Below are positions 30,863 through 40,720 of a stretch of 64,000 nt of DNA, one piece after another (positions within the stretch are counted from its first letter, which is position 1; the number at the start of each line of letters is the position of its first letter). Source of the DNA: Nakamurella panacisegetis (lineage in GTDB: Bacteria; Actinomycetota; Actinomycetes; Mycobacteriales; Nakamurellaceae). Location: positions 124,001 to 188,000 of the forward strand of contig NZ_LT629710.1 in NCBI RefSeq assembly GCF_900104535.1. The letters run 5' to 3'. The translations under genes were made by a program, and so were the position numbers. The notes beneath the pieces are model-generated. The model had not been told where the DNA came from. It saw only the letters and a program-made list of their open reading frames with translations, and searched no databases.

Positions 30863-31743
30863 ACGACGACCACGGCGCGGTGGCGGTGATGACCGCACTA
30901 CTGATGGTGCCGGTGCTCATGTTCGCGGCTCTCGTCATGGACACCGGGTCGGCCTACCTCCAGCGGCGCCAGTTGCAGAACGCCGCCGATGCCGCCGCCC
31001 TGGCCATCGCTCAAGCGTGCGGGGCGGGTAGCTGTGGGAACATCGCTTCCACCGCAAGTACTCTGGCCACGGCGAACGTCAGCACTGGGGCGGCCACCGC
31101 CACTGCGGTCGTCAACGGGAATACGGTCACCGTCACGGCGTCGGCGGTCACACCGTTCGTCTTCGCTCCGGTCGTGGGAATCGCCAACACCGCCGTGAGC
31201 GCCACCAGCGCGGCATCCTGGGGTTCGGCGACCGGCGGCCGGACCGTGCTGCCCATCGCGTTCTCCTGGTGCTCGTTCCTGGCCCAGACCGGCGGCGGCT
31301 TGCCCACCACCACCAGCACCCCGCTGAAATTCTCGAAACTGGACGGGTCAACGACCTGTACCGGACCGTCCGGAAATGTCGTTCCGGGCGGATTCGGCTG
31401 GCTCAAGGTGGACAACGGGAGCAACTGCACGGTGACCTCGTCCGTGTCCAACGTGCTGTGGTCGGACCCTGGATCCTCGTCACCCTGCAGCGACTCATTC
31501 TTCACCGTGCTGAAGGGCCAGACCGTTCTGCTGCCCATCTTCGACCACTACGGGGGCACCGGTAGCGGCGCGTGGTACCAGGTGTACAGCTACGCGGCCT
31601 TCACGCTCACCGACTTCTCGTTCCAGGGCAACACCAATTGGATCAAGGGCTACTTCACCAAGTTCGTCGCGCCGTCCGACGCCTTCACCTATGGTTCCGG
31701 CGCGCCCGACCTCGGCGCGCGGGTCGTCCGGTTGACCGCATGA
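30850..31743 (+). CDS. tadG: TadG-like / Tad-domain pilus assembly protein
   Basis: 297 residues. The N terminus (DDHGAVAVMTALLMVPVLMFAALVMD) is a pilin-like membrane helix, but the glutamate at +5 seen in Flp and TadE is Met here. A QRRQLQNAADAAALAIAQA segment is typical of Tad/TadG proteins. The ~230-residue remainder is extracytoplasmic, Ser/Thr/Gly-rich, with several cysteines and no obvious metal-binding von Willebrand motif. It overlaps tadE and likely forms part of the surface-exposed pilus base or tip. Confidence 0.85.
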   Translation: MRRLNDDHGAVAVMTALLMVPVLMFAALVMDTGSAYLQRRQLQNAADAAALAIAQACGAGSCGNIASTASTLATANVSTGAATATAVVNGNTVTVTASAVTPFVFAPVVGIANTAVSATSAASWGSATGGRTVLPIAFSWCSFLAQTGGGLPTTTSTPLKFSKLDGSTTCTGPSGNVVPGGFGWLKVDNGSNCTVTSSVSNVLWSDPGSSSPCSDSFFTVLKGQTVLLPIFDHYGGTGSGAWYQVYSYAAFTLTDFSFQGNTNWIKGYFTKFVAPSDAFTYGSGAPDLGARVVRLTA

Positions 31744-31753
31744 GAGAGGCGTC

Positions 31754-32581
31754 ATGATCAAGAGCCGGATGATCGCCGCGGTGGCAGCGGTTCTGTTGGC
31801 CGTCGTCGGAACGGTCGTCCTGCTGAGCTACGCGCACAAGAACGCGGCGGCGGCGCCGGCCGCACCGGCCATGACGAGCGTCTGGGTCGCCACCAGTCCG
31901 ATACCCGCCGGCACTCCGGCCACCGCGTTTGCCAAACTGGCTGCCCTCAAAGCGATCCCAGCGGCCGCCGTGCTACCGAACACGGTCACCGACCTGACGC
32001 AGCTCGCCCAGCAGGTGGCGCTCGTACCGCTCGTTCCCGGAGAACAATTGCTGATCAGCAAGTTCGGGCCACCGCTGGTCGTGATGTCGTCGTCGACGGC
32101 GGTCAAGATCCCGCCCGCGTTCCAGCAGATCACCATCCTGCTGCGACCCGAGCAGGTGCTCGGCGGCCATCTCGCGGCCGGCGACACCGTCGGGGTGTTC
32201 ATCTCGTTGGGCGAAAAGAACATCCCTGCGGCTCGCACCCATCTGACCGCGCAGAAGGTCCTGGTCACCCGGGTCGAGGCGCAGACCGCACCACCTGCGG
32301 CGGCCAGCGCCACCGCCGGTCCGACCACTTCCTCCACCGCCACCCCGGCCGTTGCGACCGCACCATCAGTCGTCGCGTCCGGGCCGGCGACGTCGGCCGC
32401 CACCCCATCCGGCCCCGACCCGACCGCCAATGTGCTGGTCACCCTGGCGACAACGGCCCACATCGCGGAGAAGATCGTCTTCGGTGCCGAACACGGATCG
32501 ATCTGGCTGTCCTACGAGCCGCTGACCGCTGACGAGAGCGGAACCGAGATCGTCGACGGAACGAAGGTCTACACCAAATGA
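31754..32581 (+). CDS. cpaB: CpaB/RcpC-like SAF-domain pilus assembly protein
   Basis: 275 residues; GAGAGG precedes the ATG. One N-terminal membrane helix (MIAAVAAVLLAVVGTVVLL), then an SAF-type domain (VWVATSPIPAGTPATAFAKL through VPLVPGEQLLISKF) and a C-terminal part interrupted by a ~50-residue Ala/Thr/Ser/Pro-rich linker. CpaB normally stabilises the secretin in diderms; monoderm Tad systems retain it without a secretin, and none is encoded here. The stop overlaps the cpaE start (ATGA). Confidence 0.85.
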   Translation: MIKSRMIAAVAAVLLAVVGTVVLLSYAHKNAAAAPAAPAMTSVWVATSPIPAGTPATAFAKLAALKAIPAAAVLPNTVTDLTQLAQQVALVPLVPGEQLLISKFGPPLVVMSSSTAVKIPPAFQQITILLRPEQVLGGHLAAGDTVGVFISLGEKNIPAARTHLTAQKVLVTRVEAQTAPPAAASATAGPTTSSTATPAVATAPSVVASGPATSAATPSGPDPTANVLVTLATTAHIAEKIVFGAEHGSIWLSYEPLTADESGTEIVDGTKVYTK

Positions 32582-33807
32582 AGCGCACCGTGGTCATGAC
32601 GACGTCGGCGGAATTCGAGCGGCGGGTGCGGTTGGCCATCGGTGCCGATTCGGTGGAGTCGATGGACCCGGGCGGCGCGGCCGGCCAACCCGATGGTCAC
32701 CGCCGGGCCGGTGATCCGGTCGTCATCGATGCCGCGCGGCTGATGGTGAGCCTGGGCGTCGGCGAGCCGCCGGACGTCGTCGTCATCGGTCCCGACATCC
32801 CGATGGCGGCCGCGTTGAACATCGCCGCGCACATCGACCAACGTCACCTCCCGACCAGCGTGGTGCTGGCGAACGGCGTCGGCCCCGACGAGTGGTTGCT
32901 GGCCATGCAGGCCGGTATCCGCGACGTGATCGCTGCCGACGCCGAGGTTTCCGATCTGCGCCTGGTCCTGGATCGCGCCGCGTCGGCGGCCGCGGCGCAG
33001 CGGCATGCCGCGCTGACCACCGGCCCCGGCGGATCTCGCGGACGCGTCATCCCCGTCGTCTCGCCGAAGGGTGGCTGTGGCAAGACCACGGTGGCCAGCA
33101 ATCTCGCGGTCGGCCTGGCCGCCCTGGCCCCGCACCAGACGGTGATCGTCGACCTGGATCTGCAGTTCGGTGACATCGCAACGGCTCTGCAGCTGGCGCC
33201 GGAGCAGGGTATCGCGCAGGCCGTGGCCGCGAAGGACCTGGACGCCATGGCGCTCAAGACCTTTCTGACCCCGCATTCGACCGGGCTGTACTCGCTGTGT
33301 GCCCCGCAGACGCCGGCCGAGTGCGACGTGATCACCGGCGAGGACGTCGGGCGCCTCATCGACCTGCTGGCGCAGGAGTTCCGGTACGTGGTGATCGACA
33401 CCGCCCCCGGCTTGACCGAGCACACCCTCGCGGTGCTCGATCGCGCCAGCGACGCGGTCCTGGTCTGCGGGATGGACGTGCCGAGCATCCGCGGCCTGCA
33501 CAAGGAACTGAGCATCCTGCACGAACTCTCCTTGGACGGGATGACCCAGCATGTGCTCTGCAACTTCGCCGACCGCCACAGTGGTCTGACCGTCAAGGAC
33601 GTGGAAGCCGTGATCGGCCGGGGCGTGGATCTGGTGATCCCTCGCTCGAAAGCCGTTCCGCTCTCGACCAATCGCGGCGTGCCGCTGTTGCAGAGCCGCA
33701 CCCGGGATGCAGTGACGAAGAACCTCCAACAACTGGTCGCACTCTTCCAACCACAACTGAAGAAGGCCGCCGGCCGGGCTCCGCGACACCGGGCGATGGC
33801 GCGATGA
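32578..33807 (+). CDS. cpaE: CpaE/TadZ-like pilus localisation ATPase
   Basis: 409 residues. An N-terminal receiver-like domain without clear phosphoacceptor pocket (1-~145) is followed by a MinD/ParA-type ATPase with deviant Walker A SPKGGCGKTT (162-171) and a second motif IVDLDLQFGD. TadZ/CpaE proteins localise the Tad machinery, often to the pole. Overlaps with cpaB upstream and tadA downstream (both ATGA) show tight coupling. Confidence 0.92.
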   Translation: MKRTVVMTTSAEFERRVRLAIGADSVESMDPGGAAGQPDGHRRAGDPVVIDAARLMVSLGVGEPPDVVVIGPDIPMAAALNIAAHIDQRHLPTSVVLANGVGPDEWLLAMQAGIRDVIAADAEVSDLRLVLDRAASAAAAQRHAALTTGPGGSRGRVIPVVSPKGGCGKTTVASNLAVGLAALAPHQTVIVDLDLQFGDIATALQLAPEQGIAQAVAAKDLDAMALKTFLTPHSTGLYSLCAPQTPAECDVITGEDVGRLIDLLAQEFRYVVIDTAPGLTEHTLAVLDRASDAVLVCGMDVPSIRGLHKELSILHELSLDGMTQHVLCNFADRHSGLTVKDVEAVIGRGVDLVIPRSKAVPLSTNRGVPLLQSRTRDAVTKNLQQLVALFQPQLKKAAGRAPRHRAMAR

Positions 33808-35222
33808 ACCTGTCGGATCGTTTGCAGGCGGTGCGCGTTGGGCCAACGGCCCCGCCCAGTCGCACCGCGCGGACAACCGGGACGGCGACCACACCGGCCG
33901 TCCGGCGCCCTACTCCCGAGGCGGCCGTGGCACCGCCCGTCGACGCTCTCGGCAAGCTCAAGGAACGCGCGAGCAAGGCCCTGTTCGAGAGAATGGGCGC
34001 CCGGCTCAACGACGTCACGCTCGCCGAGGACCAACTCCATGCGCTGGTGCGGGAGGAACTGGGCCACGTCGTGGAGAAGGAGTCGGTTCCGCTCACCCCG
34101 GACGAGCGGCAGAGGTTGCTGCGGGAGGTCAGTGACGACGTTCTCGGATACGGGCCACTGCAGCGACTGCTGGACGATCCGTCGGTCACCGAGGTGATGG
34201 TGAACGGCCCGGAGATGATCTTCGTGGAGCGCAACGGCAAGCTGTTCCGCACCACGGCGCGGTTCGGCTCGGAAGAGCATCTGCGACGGGTGATCGAGCG
34301 GATCGTGTCGCGGGTGGGCCGCCGGATCGACGAGTCATCCCCGATGGTGGACGCCCGGCTGGCCGACGGATCGCGGGTCAACGCGGTCATTCCGCCACTG
34401 GCCTTCAGCGGATCCTCGCTGACCATTCGGAAGTTCGCCAAGGATCCCTACCAGGTCGAGGATCTCGTGGCCTTCGGCACGCTGTCGCCGGAAATGGCGG
34501 AGTTGCTGCAGGCCTGTGTCGCCGCCCGGTTGAACATCATCGTCTCCGGTGGCACCGGCACCGGTAAGACCACTCTGCTCAACGTGTTGTCGTCGTTCAT
34601 CCCCGAGGGCGAGCGCATCGTCACCATCGAGGACGCGGTCGAACTACAGCTGCAGCAGGAGCACGTGGTGCGGCTGGAATCCCGCCCGCCGAACATCGAG
34701 GGCAAGGGTGCGGTCACCATCCGGGACCTGGTCCGCAACTCCCTGCGAATGCGCCCCGACCGGATCGTGGTCGGTGAGTGCCGTGGCGGCGAGAGCCTGG
34801 ACATGTTGCAGGCCATGAACACCGGTCACGACGGCTCCCTGTCCACCGTGCACGCCAACACGCCGCGCGACGCCCTCTCCCGGCTGGAGACCCTGGTCCT
34901 GATGGCCGGGATGGACCTGCCGCTGCGGGCCATCCGCGAGCAGATCGCTTCGGCGGTCAACGTGTTCGTCCAGCTGAGCCGGCTGCGTGACGGTTCCCGT
35001 CGAGTCACCCACGTGACCGAGGTCCAGGGCATGGAGGGCGAAGTGGTGACGCTGCAGGACGCATTCGTGTTCGACTACTCGGCCGGAATGGACAGCTCCG
35101 GCCGCTTCATCGGTCGCGCTATCCCGACGGGTGTCCGCCCCCGGTTCACCGACCGCTTCCGCGACCTCGGCATCACGCTGTCGCCCAGCGTGTTCGGGGT
35201 GCCGTCCGGGCGGTCCCGGTGA
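33804..35222 (+). CDS. tadA: TadA/CpaF secretion ATPase
   Basis: 472 residues from ATG 33804. A hexameric type II/IV secretion ATPase that powers Flp pilus assembly at the cytoplasmic face. A proline/threonine-rich N-terminal tail (~45 residues) precedes the conserved region. Walker [10 protein letters not shown] at 249-257; Walker B and Asp box [20 protein letters not shown]; histidine box [22 protein letters not shown]. No defects seen. Confidence 0.96.
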   Translation: MNLSDRLQAVRVGPTAPPSRTARTTGTATTPAVRRPTPEAAVAPPVDALGKLKERASKALFERMGARLNDVTLAEDQLHALVREELGHVVEKESVPLTPDERQRLLREVSDDVLGYGPLQRLLDDPSVTEVMVNGPEMIFVERNGKLFRTTARFGSEEHLRRVIERIVSRVGRRIDESSPMVDARLADGSRVNAVIPPLAFSGSSLTIRKFAKDPYQVEDLVAFGTLSPEMAELLQACVAARLNIIVSGGTGTGKTTLLNVLSSFIPEGERIVTIEDAVELQLQQEHVVRLESRPPNIEGKGAVTIRDLVRNSLRMRPDRIVVGECRGGESLDMLQAMNTGHDGSLSTVHANTPRDALSRLETLVLMAGMDLPLRAIREQIASAVNVFVQLSRLRDGSRRVTHVTEVQGMEGEVVTLQDAFVFDYSAGMDSSGRFIGRAIPTGVRPRFTDRFRDLGITLSPSVFGVPSGRSR

Positions 35223-36151
35223 TCTCCTACGCCGGGCTCGTCCTGATGTACCTGAGCCTGGCCGCCGCCGTCGCCGCGGTCTGGTCCGGCGGGCCTCGGA
35301 TCTCACCAGACCGCCGCACCCAGCCGGGGGCCGTCGATCGGCCCAGTCCGTTGGCCAAGCCGAGCGCACGTCTGATCGCGGCCGTCGATGGGGGCCTGAG
35401 GCGTTCGGGTTGGCAGGTCAAGGTCAAGGCCGCCTTGGACAGCGCCGGCAAGAACGTCCAGCCAGGCGACTTTGTGATGCTGCTGATGGTCGGGATGCTG
35501 GTAGCGGTCGTTGCCGGGCTCGTCCTCGGGTTGGGGGCCGGTTGTGTCCTGCTCGCGCTGGTCGTACCCGTCGTGGCCAAAGTGGGCTTGGGGTATCTGG
35601 CCGGCCGCCGCCGGGCCGCCTTCGCCGACCAGCTGGATGACTCCCTGCAGTTGCTCGCCGGCAGCCTCCGGGCCGGGCACAGCCTGCTCCGCGCGGTCGA
35701 CGCGGTGTCCCGGGAAGCGGAAGAGCCCACGTCGATCGAATTCAGCCGAATTCTCAACGAGACACGCGTCGGCCGCGAATTGGGTGATTCGCTGGAGGAC
35801 ACCGCGGACCGTATGCGCAGCGACGACTTCAGTTGGGTGGCGCAGGCCATCGCGATCCACCGGGAGGTGGGCGGTGACCTGGCCGAGGTTCTGGATACCG
35901 TCGGCCACACCATCCGGGAGCGCAATCAGATCCGGCGACAGGTGAAGGCGCTGAGTGCTGAGGGGCGCCTGTCCGGGATCGTGCTGATCCTGTTGCCGAT
36001 CGGTGTCTCGGGCTTTCTCATGATGACCAATCCGGGCTACCTGTCCAAGCTGACCGGATCGGTCCTGGGCTGGGGCTTGATCAGCGCCGCCGTGATTCTG
36101 GTGGTGGTGGGCGCCCTGTGGCTCCGCAAGGTCGTCTCCTTCCGGTTCTGA
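35219..36151 (+). CDS. tadB: TadB-like pilus platform protein
   Basis: 310 residues from GTG 35219, overlapping the tadA stop (GTGA). T2SS-F-domain inner-membrane platform protein: N-terminal helix, central helices near residues 85-125, the cytoplasmic T2SSF segment (FADQLDDSLQLLAGSLRAGHSLLRAVDAVSRE) and C-terminal helices ending KVVSFRF. It pairs with TadC to anchor the ATPase. Confidence 0.93.
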   Translation: MISYAGLVLMYLSLAAAVAAVWSGGPRISPDRRTQPGAVDRPSPLAKPSARLIAAVDGGLRRSGWQVKVKAALDSAGKNVQPGDFVMLLMVGMLVAVVAGLVLGLGAGCVLLALVVPVVAKVGLGYLAGRRRAAFADQLDDSLQLLAGSLRAGHSLLRAVDAVSREAEEPTSIEFSRILNETRVGRELGDSLEDTADRMRSDDFSWVAQAIAIHREVGGDLAEVLDTVGHTIRERNQIRRQVKALSAEGRLSGIVLILLPIGVSGFLMMTNPGYLSKLTGSVLGWGLISAAVILVVVGALWLRKVVSFRF

Positions 36152-36197
36152 TCTTCCGACGTCCACGACTCCCACTCATCCCTGGAGGAGGTTCACC

Positions 36198-37082
36198 ATG
36201 GCCCCCATCGTGCTGGCCGCAGCGCTCACGTTCGCCCTCGGTGTCGGCATCGCCAGCTGGGTCGTCCTGACGCCGGCCGATCCGGCCCGGGAAGAGGTAC
36301 TGGCCAATGCGATCGGTGGCCTGCGCCCGGCGGACGGAGCGGCGGGCTCGACCCCGAGGCGCAACCCGTCCGGTGGACTGGCCCGGCACCTCACCGGCGG
36401 CAAGGCGGTCGCCCGGCTGGAACGACTGTCCGCCCTCGCCGGCCGTCCCCCGGCCTGGACCCTCGGCCGGCTGATGGGCGCGAGGCTGATCCTTCCGGCG
36501 GTGGGCGCCGCCCTCAGCGCCCTGTTCGTGGAGGCCGGCCCCTCGACCGGACGCTACCTGCTCGCAGTGCTGGTGACGGTGGTGGCCCACTTCCTGCCGG
36601 ACCTGCTGCTGTACAGCCGCGGCCAGGAGCGGCAGGCGGCGATGGGGCTGGAACTCGCCGACACCCTGGATCAGATGACCATTGCGGTCGAAGCCGGCCT
36701 TGGCTTCGAAGGCGCCATGCTGCGAGCGGCCAAGAACGGCCGCGGCCCCTTGGCCGAGGAACTCATTCGCACGCTCCAGGACATGCAGCTCGGGCAGTCC
36801 CGCCGGGAGGCCTACCTCGCGTTGGCCAACCGGACGAGCGTTCCGGACCTCCGGCGCTTCCTCCGGGCGGTGATCCAGGCGGACCTCTACGGCATCGCCA
36901 TCGCCGGCGTGCTGCGGACCCAGGCGCACGAGATGCGAATGAAACGACGTCAGGCCGCCGAGGAGAAGGCGATGAAGATCCCGGTCAAGGTCATCTTTCC
37001 GCTGATGTTGTGCATTCTTCCGGCTCTGTTCATCGTGTTGCTCGGGCCGGTCGCGATCGAGATGGCCAAGAACTTCAAATAG
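36198..37082 (+). CDS. tadC: TadC-like pilus platform protein
   Basis: 294 residues; GGAGGAGG lies about seven bases before the ATG. Second T2SS-F-domain membrane protein: LELADTLDQMTIAVEAGLGFEGAMLRAAKN is the conserved cytoplasmic segment, and the last ~30 residues (PVKVIFPLMLCILPALFIVLLGPVAIEM) form the terminal helix. Last gene of the plus-strand Tad cluster, converging on the regulator gene with a 14-bp gap. Confidence 0.93.
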   Translation: MAPIVLAAALTFALGVGIASWVVLTPADPAREEVLANAIGGLRPADGAAGSTPRRNPSGGLARHLTGGKAVARLERLSALAGRPPAWTLGRLMGARLILPAVGAALSALFVEAGPSTGRYLLAVLVTVVAHFLPDLLLYSRGQERQAAMGLELADTLDQMTIAVEAGLGFEGAMLRAAKNGRGPLAEELIRTLQDMQLGQSRREAYLALANRTSVPDLRRFLRAVIQADLYGIAIAGVLRTQAHEMRMKRRQAAEEKAMKIPVKVIFPLMLCILPALFIVLLGPVAIEMAKNFK

Positions 37083-37096
37083 GCCACCGCAACTGG

Positions 37097-38221
37097 TCAA
37101 CGCGTCTCGAGTGGATCGGCCTCCCGAAATCGGTGCAGGAGCCCTTGCTGGGAGTTGACCCCCAGCTTGGCGAAGACCGAGGTCAGGTGGTTGCGAATGG
37201 TGCTCTTGCTCAGGAACAACTGACCGGCGATCGAGGGCACCCGGTCGCCGCGGAGCAGGAGATCCACGATCTGCAGCTCTCGCGTCGTCAGACGACTCAC
37301 TCCCGGGACTGATCTTTCCGTGACCCGGGCGACACGGCCACGGGTGAGTTCGGCGACCTCTATCCCTCGGCCCAGTCGCCGCAGGATGGTGGGAAGGTCT
37401 TCCGTGATGGGTGCGCGAGGCAAGCCAGACCGGGCCGGCAACAACACGAATGCACAGGTGGGCGCGGGGTGCAACGGCAGGATCAGCGCCTCGCAGCCGA
37501 TCGCTCGCCCCGTCGGCATGGCTGACCGATCCCCCACCTGTACCTGCAAGTAGACATTCACTCCCCGCTGGGTGGCCGACGCCTCGCCGATGGCCGACAG
37601 GCAGCGCGGCACGTCCTGCTCGGTAACGAGGCTGATCAGGGAGCGGCCCAACAGGGCCGAGAAGGGCCAGCCGAAAAGGGATTCGGCCTCACCGCTGATC
37701 CGATCGATCAGCAGGTCGGCGTCAACCGTCCCGACCACGGCGCGTGCATCAGGTCCACCGCGGGGCCGGGGGTCGGCGCGGTCCCCCTCGCCGGCGATCA
37801 TCACCACCAGGACATACCGCGACGACGATCGGTGCACGAACCGGCGTACCCACATATGGACCTTCGGATCCGATTGCGGCCGACGGCTCAACTGGCGGCT
37901 GGCCTCGTAACCGGTGATGACCCCCCGGGAAAGCAGGTCTATTCCACCGGTCGGTGAATCGCTCATGAAATCCTCGAAGCTGCGCCCGATAATGCCCTGG
38001 CCCGACGGATCGAGCAGGGTCCTCGCTGCATCCGTGGAGGCCACTATTGTCGTCGATGGCACCTGCAGAACCACCGCGGCGTAGGCACTGGTGGCCAACG
38101 TGCCGTCGGAAATCCAGGAGTCGTCGTCGGCGAGGACGCCGGCTCCGGCCAGTGGATCGTCGGATTTGTCCGTCGTCAATTGGTCGGCCACCCTCTCGTG
38201 ATCACCGTGCCCCGCCGTCAC
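37097..38221 (-). CDS. PAS-domain LuxR-type transcriptional regulator
   Basis: 374 residues from GTG 38221. Two PAS-like regions are visible (about 45-150 with VVLQVPSTTIVASTDAARTLL, and 165-280 with ADLLIDRISGEAESLFGWPFSALLGRSL), followed by a C-terminal LuxR helix-turn-helix (SRLTTRELQIVDLLLRGDRVPSIAGQLFLSKSTIRNHLTSVFAKLGV). No receiver domain, so it senses a small molecule or a partner directly. It is convergent with the Tad operon and adjacent to a c-di-GMP enzyme; a role in controlling either is plausible but only positional. Confidence 0.88.
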   Translation of the reverse strand: MTAGHGDHERVADQLTTDKSDDPLAGAGVLADDDSWISDGTLATSAYAAVVLQVPSTTIVASTDAARTLLDPSGQGIIGRSFEDFMSDSPTGGIDLLSRGVITGYEASRQLSRRPQSDPKVHMWVRRFVHRSSSRYVLVVMIAGEGDRADPRPRGGPDARAVVGTVDADLLIDRISGEAESLFGWPFSALLGRSLISLVTEQDVPRCLSAIGEASATQRGVNVYLQVQVGDRSAMPTGRAIGCEALILPLHPAPTCAFVLLPARSGLPRAPITEDLPTILRRLGRGIEVAELTRGRVARVTERSVPGVSRLTTRELQIVDLLLRGDRVPSIAGQLFLSKSTIRNHLTSVFAKLGVNSQQGLLHRFREADPLETR

Positions 38222-38470
38222 GTCGACCTATTGTGCTCAGCATAGGCCGATGATGACGCCAAAGTCGGGAGACTTCGCCCAGAGAGGCCCGGGCGGCCGA
38301 CGATAGGCTTTGAGGGTGACGCCAACCTCTGCCTTCGATCGGCACCGGAGCCTGAACCACCCTGATGCCACGACACGGAGCACACGATCGCTGCCAATGG
38401 CGTGTAAGGGTACGGCTTCGCCACCCGCGGCGGGAGTGCTCGGCCACGTGAAGGCCTCGCACCCACCGGC

Positions 38471-40720
38471 ATGACGAACCCTGACGAACAGCGGCAGTGG
38501 CGGTCGGCTCGGCACTATCTCGGTCTGCCGGACAGCCTCACCGGGCGCCTCCAGCCCATCCTGACGTTGGCCGCCCGCACGCTGGGTTTCCGCGCCGCGA
38601 TGATCAACATCCTGGACGAGCACGATCAACATTCCATCGCGGTCCTCGACGGGGGTCACGCTGATGTGGTTCCACGCTCGGATTCGATCTGTGATCTCGT
38701 CGTGCGCAGTTCGGGGCCCATCGTGGTCTCCGACGCCCGAACTGACCAGAGATTCGCTCACCGTCCGGCGCTCGCGTCCGGTCGGTGGGTGTCCTACGCC
38801 GGGTTCCCGCTGTGGGGCAGGGAGTCCCAACCGGTGGGAGCCATCTGCGTCGTCGACGACGAGGTCCATGTCTTCCCCGACGATCAGCTGGCCCGGTTGG
38901 AGCAGTTCGGCCGGGTGGTGGAGGATCAGCTGGATCTCATCCGGCGGTTGCGGGAGCAGCGGATGGGCGTCACGGTGGCCACCGGTGAGTTGGCCAGCGC
39001 GCTGACTGCCGGGCAGATTGTTCCGTGGTACCAACCCATCATCGAACTGTCCAACCACCGGGTCGTCGGGTTCGAAGCTCTGGCCCGATGGGTTCATCCG
39101 GACGGCACGGTGTCCGAGCCGAACAGTTTCATCCCACTGGCCGAGGACAGCGATCTGATCATCGACATGGACCTGGCGGTCATGCGGCGGGCCCTCATCG
39201 ACCTGAAGGTCTGGCAGCAGACTGATCCCACGCTGCGGATGAGCGTGAACATCTCGTCGCGGCATTTCGACAGCGAGGACTGGTTGGCATCGCTGCTGGC
39301 CGTCACGCTCTCGGCCGGGGTGTCTCCCGCATCGGTGGATCTGGAGTTGACCGAGACTGCTCGACTGTCGTCGCGGCATGGCGACGGGACGTTCGTCCGG
39401 CAGATGCAGGCGTGCGGTTTCCAGGTGTGGTTGGACGATTTCGGAACCGGTTGGTCCTCGCTCGAATACTTGCTGCGACTGCCGGCGGACGGACTGAAGA
39501 TTGACCGCATGCTTTCCCTGGCGTTGGGAACGCCAATCGGAGATGCCCTGGTGCGGTCGGTGACCGATCTGACGCGCCGGCTGGGGATGCGTACCACCAT
39601 CGAAGGTCTCGAGGCACCGGCCGCGGTCGGCCGCGCGCGTGAGCTGGGAGCACTCAACGCCCAGGGATTCTTCTTCTCGGCCGCCGTTCCGGCGGCCGAG
39701 ATCCCTGCTCTGCGAAGCCGGTTGGCTCAGCAACGAGGGTTGGTCGATCCGATCCCGAATCCGCTGGAAACAGCCAATGACGACATGCACGCGCCCGCCA
39801 CCGACCGAACCCATCCCGGAGCCACCGACCGTCCGGTCGTGGACGGGTTGACGACGGCCGTCCTCGATGCCCTCCCGGATGCAACGGCGGTCCTGAACCA
39901 TGAAGGGGTCATTGTCGCGGTGAACCGCGCCTGGCGGACGTTCTCACTCGACAACGGCGGATCGGAGGAGACGAACGGGGTCGGCGTGAGCTACCTCGAC
40001 GTCTGCCGGCGAGCAGGAGAGCAGGGCAGCGGGGATGCGCGGAAGGTGGCCACGGGCCTGCGCTCGGTGCTGGCCGGCGCGTTGCCGGAACCGGAACTGG
40101 AGTATCCATGCCCGTCCTCGACGGAGCGAAAGTGGTTCATGCTGCGGATCACCCGCCTCGGCGGCCCGCTCCAGGGGGTTGTCGTGTCGCACGTCGACAT
40201 CACCCGACGGAAGATGGCCGAGGAGCAGTTGCAGCACGCTGCCTCCCACGATCCCCTGACGGGACTGGCGAACCGCGTCCTGTTCCACAAGCGACTGGCC
40301 AAGAGCTTGACGACCGGCAGGGCCCAGGAAACAGCGTGGGATGTCGGCTTGCTCCATATCGATCTGGACGGCTTCAGGGCCATCAACGACACCTTCGGGC
40401 ACGACGTCGGCGATGAAGTCCTGCGCACCGTGGCCGATCGATTGCGCGCACTGGCCCGACCGGGCAGCACCGTGGCCCGCCTCGGTGGAGATGAGTTCGC
40501 CATCCTGTCACCGCGAGCGACCCGCGCCGATTTGACGGTGCTGAGCCGGCAAGTGGAGATGGCTCTGATGGGAGCCCATCACGTCGCCGGGCGAACCCTC
40601 TGCGCCGGCGGCAGCATCGGAGTGCACCTGGCCAGAGCGGGTGACGACGCCGCGGTCGTGCTCGAGCACGCCGACCGCACCATGAACCAGGCCAAACACC
40701 TGCGCCGAGTGGCCATCTGA
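38471..40720 (+). CDS. GAF-EAL-PAS-GGDEF cyclic-di-GMP enzyme
   Basis: 749 residues. N-terminal GAF-like sensor (~20-170); EAL phosphodiesterase domain (~175-425) with FEALARW, the asparagine of MSVNISSRHF, ELTETA, LDDFGTGWSSL, LKIDR, IEGLE and AQGFFF, so the metal and substrate residues look intact; PAS (~450-570); and GGDEF cyclase (~575-749) with RLGGDEFAIL intact. The inhibitory RxxD site before GGDEF reads RPGS, so product inhibition is probably lost. EAL preceding GGDEF is the reverse of the common order. No membrane helix, so cytoplasmic. The start lacks a strong ribosome site. It lies between the Tad pilus cluster and surface-protein genes. Confidence 0.93.
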   Translation: MTNPDEQRQWRSARHYLGLPDSLTGRLQPILTLAARTLGFRAAMINILDEHDQHSIAVLDGGHADVVPRSDSICDLVVRSSGPIVVSDARTDQRFAHRPALASGRWVSYAGFPLWGRESQPVGAICVVDDEVHVFPDDQLARLEQFGRVVEDQLDLIRRLREQRMGVTVATGELASALTAGQIVPWYQPIIELSNHRVVGFEALARWVHPDGTVSEPNSFIPLAEDSDLIIDMDLAVMRRALIDLKVWQQTDPTLRMSVNISSRHFDSEDWLASLLAVTLSAGVSPASVDLELTETARLSSRHGDGTFVRQMQACGFQVWLDDFGTGWSSLEYLLRLPADGLKIDRMLSLALGTPIGDALVRSVTDLTRRLGMRTTIEGLEAPAAVGRARELGALNAQGFFFSAAVPAAEIPALRSRLAQQRGLVDPIPNPLETANDDMHAPATDRTHPGATDRPVVDGLTTAVLDALPDATAVLNHEGVIVAVNRAWRTFSLDNGGSEETNGVGVSYLDVCRRAGEQGSGDARKVATGLRSVLAGALPEPELEYPCPSSTERKWFMLRITRLGGPLQGVVVSHVDITRRKMAEEQLQHAASHDPLTGLANRVLFHKRLAKSLTTGRAQETAWDVGLLHIDLDGFRAINDTFGHDVGDEVLRTVADRLRALARPGSTVARLGGDEFAILSPRATRADLTVLSRQVEMALMGAHHVAGRTLCAGGSIGVHLARAGDDAAVVLEHADRTMNQAKHLRRVAI

